A DNA stretch of 9,259 bases from contig DIAR01000022.1 in NCBI GenBank assembly GCA_002415845.1, positions 1,546 through 10,804 on the forward strand, read 5' to 3'. Of the stretch, positions 1-6,610 are shown one piece after another; positions within the stretch are counted from its first letter, which is position 1; every line of letters starts with the position of its first letter. Below the pieces are notes generated by a model that saw nothing but the letters and a program-made list of their open reading frames with translations, did no database searches and was not told the DNA's origin. This DNA is from Candidatus Woesebacteria bacterium UBA5073. Lineage in GTDB: Bacteria > Patescibacteriota > Microgenomatia > UBA8517. A program made the translations under genes and the position numbers.

Positions 1-510
1 TCCAAAACCAAGAATCGACATATAGGGTTCTACTGTTATTAAAGTGATTTCACCCGCATCAAGACCATACTGGGCCGCCTTAAGCCCCGCTTCGGCATCT
101 TTGATATACGTTCCCAAAAAAGGAGTCAACTTCAACCAAAAAAGCCCCCTAACGGAAGACTGTAAACCCTTCAGGCTCTTTTTGGTGTTGGTAATCTCTG
201 TTTTGGCCTGATCAATATTCTGGCCTTTAACGACCGTTGATAATTGTTTTACCGAGGCATAGAACTTTTTTCCGTTTTTATAAACCGATAAACCTTGGAT
301 AACGCTTACCAAAATCAAAACAGCAACCACCGATAGAGCAATTAAAATAATTTTTCCCTTCTTGCTGTTTTTGAAAAATGACAAATTAAAACCACGTTTT
401 TGCAATAAAACCGGATTTGGCTTATTTACCGTAGTATTAATACCAATTGCTGGTTGAGCTGCTGGCGCTTCTGGTTTTATTTGAGGAATCTGAATGTTCT
501 GGTTTTCCAT
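1..510 (-). CDS. DUF4012-like membrane protein, N-terminal 170 residues (3' end beyond window)
   Basis: The frame is open from the ATG at 510 to the left edge, so the C-terminus is missing. Residues 1-52 are a proline- and glutamine-rich, then lysine-rich, cytoplasmic tail. Residues 53-73 form one strong transmembrane helix, and residues 75-120 look helical, possibly coiled coil, outside the membrane. Residues 126-146 (LKLTPFLGTYIKDAEAGLKAA region) resemble the segment of DUF4012 proteins that follows the membrane anchor, with the P-x-x-G-x-Y and D-A-E pattern. DUF4012 proteins have no established biochemical function but are often found in polysaccharide clusters of Patescibacteria and Actinobacteria. 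It is the last visible gene of the operon, 55 bases after the phosphoglycosyl transferase. A role in assembly or attachment of the finished glycan at the outer face is inference only. The family call rests on recognition of the N-terminal region; the bulk of the domain is not visible. Confidence 0.6.
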   Translation of the reverse strand, partial: MENQNIQIPQIKPEAPAAQPAIGINTTVNKPNPVLLQKRGFNLSFFKNSKKGKIILIALSVVAVLILVSVIQGLSVYKNGKKFYASVKQLSTVVKGQNIDQAKTEITNTKKSLKGLQSSVRGLFWLKLTPFLGTYIKDAEAGLKAAQYGLDAGEITLITVEPYMSILGFG

Positions 511-525
511 TTTAAGCTATAAATC

Positions 526-555
526 ATCTTACAGGAAACGAATTGATGAACTCAA
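526..555 (-). promoter_or_regulatory. possible sigma70-type promoter in the 55-base gap before the DUF4012-like gene
   Basis: On the minus strand TTGAGT (550-555) lies 18 bases upstream of TAAGAT (526-531), a plausible -35/-10 pair. A start near 519 would leave a leader of about 9 bases before the ATG at 510. No Shine-Dalgarno sequence is seen before that ATG. Such matches are common in AT-rich DNA; the only added support is that it sits in the widest gap of the operon. No hairpin terminator is visible in the gap. Confidence 0.22.
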
Positions 556-565
556 GAAGAAGTTT

Positions 566-1204
566 TTAAACCGCCCCTTTTCCTGAAACCATTGCCCAAG
601 GGGTCCTAAGCATAACCAAGATATCAAAGATAATTGATTTTTTCCTGGCATAATAAGCATCCATTTCAATCCTTTTATCAAAATTAACTTCACTTCTGCC
701 TGTCACCTGCCAATAACCGGTGATTCCCGGCCTGACCGAAACAACATCTTTTAAGAGTTTTTTCGTTTGGGGGTATTTGGCTGTTTGTTCCTCTAATTCG
801 TCAGGGTAATACGGTCTTGGTCCAACAATACTCATCTCCCCTTTCAAAACATTTAAAAGTTGAGGAATTTCATCGATGGAGTGCTTTCTGATAAACTTGC
901 CGACTTTGGTTACCCTTGGGTCTTCATGAAGTTTGAAACTGGATTTTTTGTACTCTTCATATAATTTTTTAAAGCGGGGATCTTCTCTTAAGAGAATATG
1001 GGCATTAAGTATCATCGAACGAAACTTATAAGGATAGAAAAGCTTTCCGTTCTTGCCGACTCTTTTAGGTGTATCGGCAAAAACCGGCCCTTTGGAATTA
1101 AGCTTAATGGCGATAGCAGTTCCCAAAATAATTGGAGAAAATAAAACCAACAAGATTGATGCGCCAACGATGTCAATACTCCTTTTTAATATTTCGTATC
1201 TCAT
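566..1204 (-). CDS. WbaP/PglC-type polyprenyl-phosphate phosphoglycosyl transferase (bacterial sugar transferase)
   Basis: This 212-residue protein transfers a sugar phosphate from a nucleotide sugar to polyprenyl phosphate at the inner face of the membrane, starting the lipid-linked glycan. It matches the bacterial sugar transferase family (PF02397) along its full length. Residues 11-34 form one hydrophobic segment with a Ser-Pro break at 23-24, as in the re-entrant membrane helix of monotopic enzymes. KFRSM is at 60-64, the catalytic Asp-Glu pair is D111-E112 in IDEIPQLLNVLKGEMSIVGPRP (110-131), and RPGITGYWQVTGR is at 158-170. The HEDPRVTKVG stretch (93-102) and the C-terminal GKGAV are closest to WbaP-like enzymes, which mostly use UDP-glucose or UDP-galactose; the substrate here is not proven. 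The extra transmembrane bundle of full-length WbaP is absent. The ATG at 1204 is the natural start, 21 bases after the manC stop and close behind a consensus extended -10 element. Confidence 0.93.
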   Translation of the reverse strand: MRYEILKRSIDIVGASILLVLFSPIILGTAIAIKLNSKGPVFADTPKRVGKNGKLFYPYKFRSMILNAHILLREDPRFKKLYEEYKKSSFKLHEDPRVTKVGKFIRKHSIDEIPQLLNVLKGEMSIVGPRPYYPDELEEQTAKYPQTKKLLKDVVSVRPGITGYWQVTGRSEVNFDKRIEMDAYYARKKSIIFDILVMLRTPWAMVSGKGAV

Positions 1205-1214
1205 ACCGGGCAGA

Positions 1215-1223
1215 ATTATATCA
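1215..1223 (-). promoter_or_regulatory. extended -10 promoter element (TGATATAAT) before the phosphoglycosyl transferase gene
   Basis: The minus strand reads TGATATAAT, a perfect TGn-TATAAT extended -10, inside the 21-base gap between manC and the phosphoglycosyl transferase gene. No good -35 lies 16-18 bases upstream (AAGTCG, AAAGTC or GAAAGT), which extended -10 promoters tolerate. Transcription would start near 1208, leaving about 4 bases before the ATG at 1204, so the message would be almost leaderless. No Shine-Dalgarno sequence is present, which agrees with this. It would give the last genes of the operon their own transcript. Confidence 0.4.
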
Positions 1224-1225
1224 CA

Positions 1226-2335
1226 CTAAAGAAATTCGACTTTCTTTTCCTTTTTCAAATATTCAACCACTTGTTTTACTTTTTGAGCTTGATCCTTTTT
1301 AACAACCAGGGTGGCATCATCGGTTGAGACGACAACAACATCCTCAAGTCCGACAACGGCTACCATTCTTTCGCCTTTGGCGATGACCAAAGAGTTTTTC
1401 GTATCCAAACAAAAACTTTGTCCGTCTTTAATACTTTTAAGGGCGTTGCCTTCTTTATTTTTCTCTTCAACCGTCCAGAGAACAGAAAAATCACCGACAT
1501 CAAGCCAATCAAAAATTCCTTCAACAACCAAGAAATTATCGGCTTTTTCAGCTAGGGCATAATCAATCGAAATATCGGGAGCGCTTTTATAAATCGCCTC
1601 AATTTTCCCTTTTGAAAATAATTTTCCATAAGTATTCTTAATTTTATTTAAACGGTCATAAGTATCCGGTGCGTGTTTTTTTAATTCCTCAAAAAAGGTG
1701 GTTCCTTTCCAGGTAAACGGTCCAACATGCCAGAGATATTTCCCGCTTTTAACCATTACTTCAGCTTTTTGTAAATCCGGTTTTTCCGTAAACTTCTCAA
1801 CTTCAAAAACTTTTACCTCTCCGTTTTTAAAAGATTCTTTTCTTTTTTCCACATACCCTAAACCGGTATGGGGGTATTTGGGAGTAACACCGGCCGTGAC
1901 CAAATGTTTTCCATCGGCAGCCGCTTTTCCACAGGTTAAAAGCGTATCTTTAAAACCTTCTTCATTTTCGATCACCTGATCAGCCCAGATGTTGGCAATA
2001 ATGGCCTCGGGGTCTGCCTTTAGGATAGCTGCAGCTCCCAAACCGGCAGCCATAGCCGTATTCTTTCTGGCCGGTTCGAATAAAACTTGTTTCTTGGAAA
2101 TTTCCGGAATTTCCGCTCTTATCTCGTCAGCGTAATCCGGAAGGGTGATAAGATAGATTCTCTCTTTAGGAATTGCCAAACATACTCTGTCGAAGGTTTT
2201 TCTTATCAAGGATTTCTTTCCTTTAATAGCCAGGAATTGTTTCGGGGTTTTTTCTCTTGAATATGGCCACAACCTTGTCCCACCGCCACCACAGAAGATT
2301 AGGGCGTAAAAATGGGCTCTATAGTCTTCGTTCAT
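1226..2335 (-). CDS. manC: mannose-1-phosphate guanylyltransferase (GDP-mannose synthesis)
   Basis: This cytoplasmic enzyme makes GDP-mannose from mannose 1-phosphate and GTP, the donor for mannosyltransferases of the cluster. The nucleotidyltransferase signature GGGGTRLWP is at 16-24 and PKQFL at 31-35 (K32). Also visible are FEPARKNTA (86-94), FTEKPD (182-187), SIDYALAEK (256-264) and WLDVGDFSVLW (277-287). At 369 residues it is the short monofunctional form, without the phosphomannose isomerase domain of the ~470-residue bifunctional enzymes. The usual (P/S)-A/S-D-H motif is WADQ here (117-120): the Asp (D119) is kept but the His is replaced by Gln. The start ATG overlaps the stop of the upstream GT4 gene by 4 bases (ATGA), and no Shine-Dalgarno sequence is visible, so translation is probably coupled. 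A related hexose-1-phosphate nucleotidyltransferase specificity is possible but less likely. Confidence 0.92.
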   Translation of the reverse strand: MNEDYRAHFYALIFCGGGGTRLWPYSREKTPKQFLAIKGKKSLIRKTFDRVCLAIPKERIYLITLPDYADEIRAEIPEISKKQVLFEPARKNTAMAAGLGAAAILKADPEAIIANIWADQVIENEEGFKDTLLTCGKAAADGKHLVTAGVTPKYPHTGLGYVEKRKESFKNGEVKVFEVEKFTEKPDLQKAEVMVKSGKYLWHVGPFTWKGTTFFEELKKHAPDTYDRLNKIKNTYGKLFSKGKIEAIYKSAPDISIDYALAEKADNFLVVEGIFDWLDVGDFSVLWTVEEKNKEGNALKSIKDGQSFCLDTKNSLVIAKGERMVAVVGLEDVVVVSTDDATLVVKKDQAQKVKQVVEYLKKEKKVEFL

Positions 2336-3420
2336 TTATTTATTATAGACAAAATTTCTTTTTTAAACACCTTTTCTGAAAACTTATTGGCGTTGGTTAT
2401 TAAATCTTGCTCTTTAAATTTTAATTTTTCAAATTTTACAATTGTTTTCAATAAACTAACAACTGTTTGTGATTCAAAAAATAGACCTGTCTTTCCATCA
2501 ATAACCGTTTCCAACGCTCCGCCTTTTTTATAGGCAATAACCGGAACTCCTGAAGATTGTGCTTCCAAGGAAACCAAACCAAAATCTTCTTCTTGGGGAA
2601 GAATTAAGGCTTTGGCCTTGCCATAAACTTTGGCCAATTCTTCATCCTTTAAATTACCTAAAAAATTAATCGTCTTTCCCGCTTTCCTTTTAAGTTTTTT
2701 CTCTTCCGAACCTTCACCAACAATCACCAGCGGTTTTTTTAACTGGTTGAAAGCTTCAACTGCCAAACCAACTTTTTTGTAAGGGATTAATCTTCCGACA
2801 ACCAAATAATATTCTTTTTTACCAACAGGAATAGTTTTACCTTTAAGGGTTAATGGCGGATAGATTACAGAAGCCGGTCTTTGGTAATATTTTTTAATTC
2901 TTGTTTGAACTTCTTTGGAAATGGCAATAATTTCATCCGGTCTATAAGCCGCAACCTTATCCCACTTTTTAAGATAATTTAAAAAAGGTTTTGATAACAA
3001 ATTATAAAAAGGAAGAAGGTTGAAAGGCCACTGTCGATTTTTCTGGTATTCCTCATATCCGCTCCAAAGATATCTGGTCGGAGTGAGGCAATAGCAAAGG
3101 TGTTTAGTACCGGGTCTGGTAATTATGCCTTTGGCCGCTTCGCTGGTTACGGAGATCACCAAATCATACTGGGAAAAATCAAACTGCTCAAAAGCCAATG
3201 GGGTTAACCAGCCAACCAGTTCATGAACCCGATGCAAAACGGGAATATCCTGAATAAAAGAAGTAACTACTTTCGGGAAAACCTTAGCCCAGGGTGCTTT
3301 CCTGGCATCATAAACGGAAGTGTAAATTGGCGCTTCAGGAAAAATATCATGAAGGCTTAAAAGAACTCTTTCGGCTCCGCCCCATTTGTTAATCCGATCA
3401 TAAACGATTGCTGTCTTCAT
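2332..3420 (-). CDS. GT4 family glycosyltransferase, WbaZ-like, possible mannosyltransferase
   Basis: This 362-residue cytoplasmic or membrane-associated enzyme has the GT-B fold of family GT4. The N-terminal domain begins MKTAIVYDRI and carries GGAERV (14-19), typical of retaining glycosyltransferases such as WbaZ. The C-terminal domain has VVGRLIPYKK (207-216), IVGEGSE (233-239) and EEDFGLVSLE (277-286), with the E-x7-E pair at E278 and E286, then GGALETVIDGKTGLFF (300-315) as the nucleotide-sugar site. It overlaps manC by 4 bases, and this tight link to GDP-mannose synthesis makes mannose the likeliest donor sugar, an inference from position and WbaZ resemblance. It also overlaps the end of the upstream GT4 by 23 bases. 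An AAAGG sequence lies 3 bases before the ATG, closer than usual. Confidence 0.88.
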   Translation of the reverse strand: MKTAIVYDRINKWGGAERVLLSLHDIFPEAPIYTSVYDARKAPWAKVFPKVVTSFIQDIPVLHRVHELVGWLTPLAFEQFDFSQYDLVISVTSEAAKGIITRPGTKHLCYCLTPTRYLWSGYEEYQKNRQWPFNLLPFYNLLSKPFLNYLKKWDKVAAYRPDEIIAISKEVQTRIKKYYQRPASVIYPPLTLKGKTIPVGKKEYYLVVGRLIPYKKVGLAVEAFNQLKKPLVIVGEGSEEKKLKRKAGKTINFLGNLKDEELAKVYGKAKALILPQEEDFGLVSLEAQSSGVPVIAYKKGGALETVIDGKTGLFFESQTVVSLLKTIVKFEKLKFKEQDLITNANKFSEKVFKKEILSIINK

Positions 3421-4525
3421 ATACCTTTAAGGTTTGTTGTGCCATTTTATCCCATGAATAAACTTTTACAAACTCTTTTCCATTTTTAATCATTTCATTT
3501 CTGACCTCTGGTTTCATTGTCAATGCTTTTTCCATGGCTTTGGCTATTGAATCGGTTTTTAAAGGTTCAAAATAAATAACCTTATCTTTGTAGATTTCTT
3601 TAAAGATGTCGATGTTTGAAGCCAGACAAATTGTTCCCGAACACATCGCTTCAAGACCGGGAAGACCAAAACCTTCGGACAGTGAAGGAAAGACAAAAGC
3701 TTCGGAAAGACGGTAAAGTGAGAAAAGATCCGCATCGGGAATATAACCCAAAACTTTAATGTAATTACCGGCTTTCATTAATTTAATTTTTGCTTCCAGC
3801 CTTTTTCCAAAAATATTTCTTGAAGTCACAAAAACAAAATTAACTTTTTCCCCACTCTTTTTATTTAACATTTTTACGGCTTCGATAACCCGATCAAGAT
3901 TTTTATGAGGATAGGCATTGCCGGCATAAATAAAATACGGCTTTTTTATGTTGTACTTATTAGTTACTCCACAGGAAAAATTCTCTTCATTAATTTGCTC
4001 AACACCTTCATAGGTTACCGCTATCTTTTCTTTTGATATTTTATAAAAGCTCACAACTTCCTTTTTAACCGTCTCGGAAGGAACGATGATTTTTCTGGCT
4101 TTCCTAACGGCATTATCAAAAACATAACGGTAAAAATACCTTTTAAATGAATAGATAAACGGGTTAAGGGTGGTTGCTTCTTTTCCTTTCTGGCGATGCA
4201 TCAAAAGGTCATGGACCGTGACCACATACGGCTTCGGGCAAAAGACGGGGACATTGAAATGGGGAAAATGAATCAGGTCGGGCTTTTCCTTTAAGATTAT
4301 CAAGGGTAATCTCATCTGTTCAATAACTGTATAGTGTCGATAATCAGCCAAAACTTTTTTCCAATTACCCGGTAAATTCAATTGATTAAAGTACTTTTTA
4401 CGAAGAAGAATGGTGTAGCTATCAGTTTTGTCGCGTTCAGACAAGCGATCAATCAGATTCATCACATAACGGCCTAAACCCGCGTTTTCCAAACCATATA
4501 ATCTGGCGTCAATTAATATTTTCAT
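3398..4525 (-). CDS. GT4 family glycosyltransferase
   Basis: This 375-residue retaining GT4 enzyme would extend the lipid-linked glycan on the cytoplasmic side. The N-terminus MKILIDARLYGLENAGLGRY shows the glycine-rich loop with the G-x-G-R-Y pattern of mtfB-like GT4 proteins. VTVHDLLM is at 102-109, with H105 and D106 in the usual acceptor-site position. The C-terminal domain has YAGNAYPHKNL (200-210), LGYIPDADL (259-267) and the E-x7-E pair E284/E292 within SEGFGLPGLEAM (283-294). Donor and acceptor cannot be read from the sequence. The stop of the GT2 gene and the start ATG share one base (TAATG at 4525), and a short AGGA lies just before the ATG, so expression probably depends on coupling. 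The 3' end overlaps the next GT4 by 23 bases. Confidence 0.88.
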   Translation of the reverse strand: MKILIDARLYGLENAGLGRYVMNLIDRLSERDKTDSYTILLRKKYFNQLNLPGNWKKVLADYRHYTVIEQMRLPLIILKEKPDLIHFPHFNVPVFCPKPYVVTVHDLLMHRQKGKEATTLNPFIYSFKRYFYRYVFDNAVRKARKIIVPSETVKKEVVSFYKISKEKIAVTYEGVEQINEENFSCGVTNKYNIKKPYFIYAGNAYPHKNLDRVIEAVKMLNKKSGEKVNFVFVTSRNIFGKRLEAKIKLMKAGNYIKVLGYIPDADLFSLYRLSEAFVFPSLSEGFGLPGLEAMCSGTICLASNIDIFKEIYKDKVIYFEPLKTDSIAKAMEKALTMKPEVRNEMIKNGKEFVKVYSWDKMAQQTLKVYEDSNRL

Positions 4526-5430
4526 TATCCTGACAAGACAATACCTACAATTCTAATAACTTTAAAAACCTTTATACCAAAAATGACTAAAAGATTTAAG
4601 ACCAAAGGGTATTTGTTCCAAAGATGTTTTTTATAAAATATCGCCATTGCATCCAATTCCTTAGAACGCATCTTAAGGCGATCCTTAAGTGGTACTTTAT
4701 GTTTCCAGGCTTTGGATTTGCCCTTGGCCGCTCCTTTAACATGAAGGATCTCAACCTTCGGATAATAGATTATTTTATAACCGGCTTCCTTTATCCTCCA
4801 GCAAAGGTCAATGTCTTCACCATTAAAAGAATAGTCTTCGTCAAACCAGCCGACTTGATCCAGAACATCCTTCTTAATAAGCATGAAGGCTCCTTGAATT
4901 GCATCGACTTCCTGAATGTCTGTATCCGACTTATAACCATACCAATACTGCGAAAACAATTTTGACTTCGGGAATATTCGATCAAGTCTTAAAACCAGGT
5001 GAGTAAAGCCGACCCAAGGCGTCGGAAAGGCTCTTCTGGCATCTTTATCAAGACTCCCATCGGGCAAAACCTCTTTACAACCAACTGCTCCAATTTTTTC
5101 ATCACTCTTAAGATAACCACAAGTTTCTTTTAAAACACCTTTGTTTAATTCCGTATCCGGATTCAAGAATAAAACAACCCTTCCTTTGACTACCTTCCTG
5201 ACCCGATTGTTTCCCTTTGAAAAACCAACATTGGGACCAATATAAACAGGAATGGCGGGAAACTCTTCTTTAAGCATCTCCACGCTTCCGTCAGTTGATG
5301 AATTATCGGAAATAATAATCTCCAGGGGAACTTCCTCTTTAAATCTCTCGATTGATTCAAGGCACTTTTTTAAAAGTTCCTTGGTGTTGTAGTTAAGAAT
5401 GACGATTGAAAGTTCAGGCTTTTTTTCCAT
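4525..5430 (-). CDS. GT2 family glycosyltransferase, rhamnosyltransferase (WbbL)-like
   Basis: This 301-residue inverting GT-A enzyme transfers a sugar from a nucleotide donor to the growing glycan. The Rossmann-like N-terminus has LSIVILNYNT (7-16), SDNSSTDGS (41-49) and NVGFSKGNN (67-75). The metal-site DxD equivalent is NPD at 90-92. GAFMLIKKDVLDQVGWFDED (180-199) and GEDIDLCWR (204-212, E205-D206 as candidate base region) follow, and a late H230 completes the pattern of the WbbL/rhamnosyltransferase-like group. Residues 276-299 are hydrophobic and may anchor the C-terminus to the membrane. Rhamnose as donor sugar is only a family tendency; no dTDP-rhamnose genes are in the window. The start is well supported: GGAGG lies 6 bases upstream of the ATG at 5430, inside the 3' end of the preceding gene, which overlaps by 17 bases. 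Confidence 0.9.
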   Translation of the reverse strand: MEKKPELSIVILNYNTKELLKKCLESIERFKEEVPLEIIISDNSSTDGSVEMLKEEFPAIPVYIGPNVGFSKGNNRVRKVVKGRVVLFLNPDTELNKGVLKETCGYLKSDEKIGAVGCKEVLPDGSLDKDARRAFPTPWVGFTHLVLRLDRIFPKSKLFSQYWYGYKSDTDIQEVDAIQGAFMLIKKDVLDQVGWFDEDYSFNGEDIDLCWRIKEAGYKIIYYPKVEILHVKGAAKGKSKAWKHKVPLKDRLKMRSKELDAMAIFYKKHLWNKYPLVLNLLVIFGIKVFKVIRIVGIVLSG

Positions 5431-6610
5431 ATGAGACCTCCGAATAAAGCTTATCCAAAATTATGGCGCTTTTTTCCCAAACATAATTTGACTGGACAAA
5501 GTTTTTTCCGTATGTTCCCAGTTTTTTGGCCAGGGATCGATCTTTCAAAACACTGGCCGTATATGAAGAAAGCTCTTCCATGTTATCGGAAATAAGGATA
5601 TCTACTCCACTTTTAACCCCTAAGCCTTCTGCACCAACCGTGGTCGTAACAACCGGCAAGGATGAAGCCATGGCTTCTAATATTTTAAGTCTTGTTCCGC
5701 CGGGCCCCTTAATCGGGGCTACCAAGACCGTTGCTTTTTTATAAGCATCCCTGATATCAAGAAGGCCTTCCGTAATTTCAATATCATCGGAGGCAAAGTT
5801 TCTGACCGCATCGGTTATGTTCATCCCAACAATCCACAATTTGGCGCTGGGCACATCTTTTTTTACCTTTGGCCAAACCTCTTCAACCAAGGCTTTGACT
5901 GCTTCAACATTTTGCATCCACTTAAAATTGCCGACATACAAAACCTTGGGGATTTTCGATTCAATTTTCGGTTTTTCGGAAAAAAAATCAATATCGATTC
6001 CGTTGGGAACGATATCTATCTTTAAATCAGAAACCAGTTTTTTCATTTCGTTTTTATCCGAATCAGACATTGCTACGACTCTCTTGGCTTGTTTCCAAAA
6101 ATGAGTTTCCCAGAACCTTAACTTGAGAACGTCAATTGAAAACAAAAACTTGGAAATTAAGGGCGCTTGTTTTTCAACATAGTGTTTATAAACCAAATAT
6201 TCGATTGTTTGTTCGACTAAAAGAATCGGTACTTTGGTCTTGGGAATGTGAGGCATGACATAAAAGGTCTCCGCGTGAATTAAATCATAATTATCGTGGT
6301 TTAACTCTTCCTCAATAGCCGTCTTTTCCTCCCTAACTAAATTTCGAATTACCAAGAAAGGATATAGACCAAACCCGGTTAAAAGAATGTTTCTTAAAGT
6401 CCAGGGAGTTTTGGAACGGTTAAAAACAAAAACTTTCTTGCAGAATTTTTTCAATTCCGGAATATATTTTCTTTCCGAATCGTCTTTTACAAGGGAGAAA
6501 AGAGTAATTTCGTGTTTCCGAGAAAGATTTTTGATTAAATTATATGAACGTGTTTGCCCACCCGACATTAAAGGGAAAGGCAAATACGGCGTCAGCATCA
6601 AGATTTTCAT
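5414..6610 (-). CDS. GT4 family glycosyltransferase (GGTRLKILEAM type)
   Basis: This 398-residue GT-B glycosyltransferase begins MKILMLTPYLPFPLMSGGQT, with the glycine-rich donor loop near 17-18. VPNGID (201-206) marks the domain linker, LYVGNFKWMQN (224-234) opens the C-terminal domain, and GGTRLKILEAMASSLPVVTT (304-323) is the nucleotide-sugar site. The second Glu of the E-x7-E pair is E312; the first position (304) is Gly, as is usual in this GTRLKILEAM subgroup, so this need not mean loss of activity. Substrate is unknown. The ATG at 6610 shares one base with the stop of the GT-C gene (TAATG), and no Shine-Dalgarno sequence precedes it, so translational coupling is likely. The end overlaps the GT2 gene by 17 bases. 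Confidence 0.88.
   Translation of the reverse strand: MKILMLTPYLPFPLMSGGQTRSYNLIKNLSRKHEITLFSLVKDDSERKYIPELKKFCKKVFVFNRSKTPWTLRNILLTGFGLYPFLVIRNLVREEKTAIEEELNHDNYDLIHAETFYVMPHIPKTKVPILLVEQTIEYLVYKHYVEKQAPLISKFLFSIDVLKLRFWETHFWKQAKRVVAMSDSDKNEMKKLVSDLKIDIVPNGIDIDFFSEKPKIESKIPKVLYVGNFKWMQNVEAVKALVEEVWPKVKKDVPSAKLWIVGMNITDAVRNFASDDIEITEGLLDIRDAYKKATVLVAPIKGPGGTRLKILEAMASSLPVVTTTVGAEGLGVKSGVDILISDNMEELSSYTASVLKDRSLAKKLGTYGKNFVQSNYVWEKSAIILDKLYSEVSYGKKA
5437..5441 (-). promoter_or_regulatory. strong Shine-Dalgarno (GGAGG) of the GT2 gene
   Basis: The minus strand reads CGGAGGTCTCAT directly before the ATG at 5430, a GGAGG core with a 6-base spacer. It lies within the coding end of the upstream GT4 gene. 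It is the only full-strength Shine-Dalgarno seen in the operon and fixes this start. Confidence 0.75.

Noticed and set aside
511..565. Possible terminator after the phosphoglycosyl transferase gene
   Set aside because: No GC-rich hairpin followed by a T-run is visible on either strand.
1311..1979. Plus-strand open frames of 83 and 93 residues
   Set aside because: They are antisense to manC, rich in Ser/Thr/Phe as expected from the complement of a purine-rich gene, and have no motifs.
2312..2533. Plus-strand open frame of 73 residues
   Set aside because: It is antisense to the 3' end of a GT4 gene and the start of manC, without a ribosome site or family resemblance.
4624..4985. Open frames on both strands within the GT2 gene (113 and 64 residues)
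   Set aside because: The GT2 frame carries all catalytic motifs across this stretch; the others are out-of-frame shadows.
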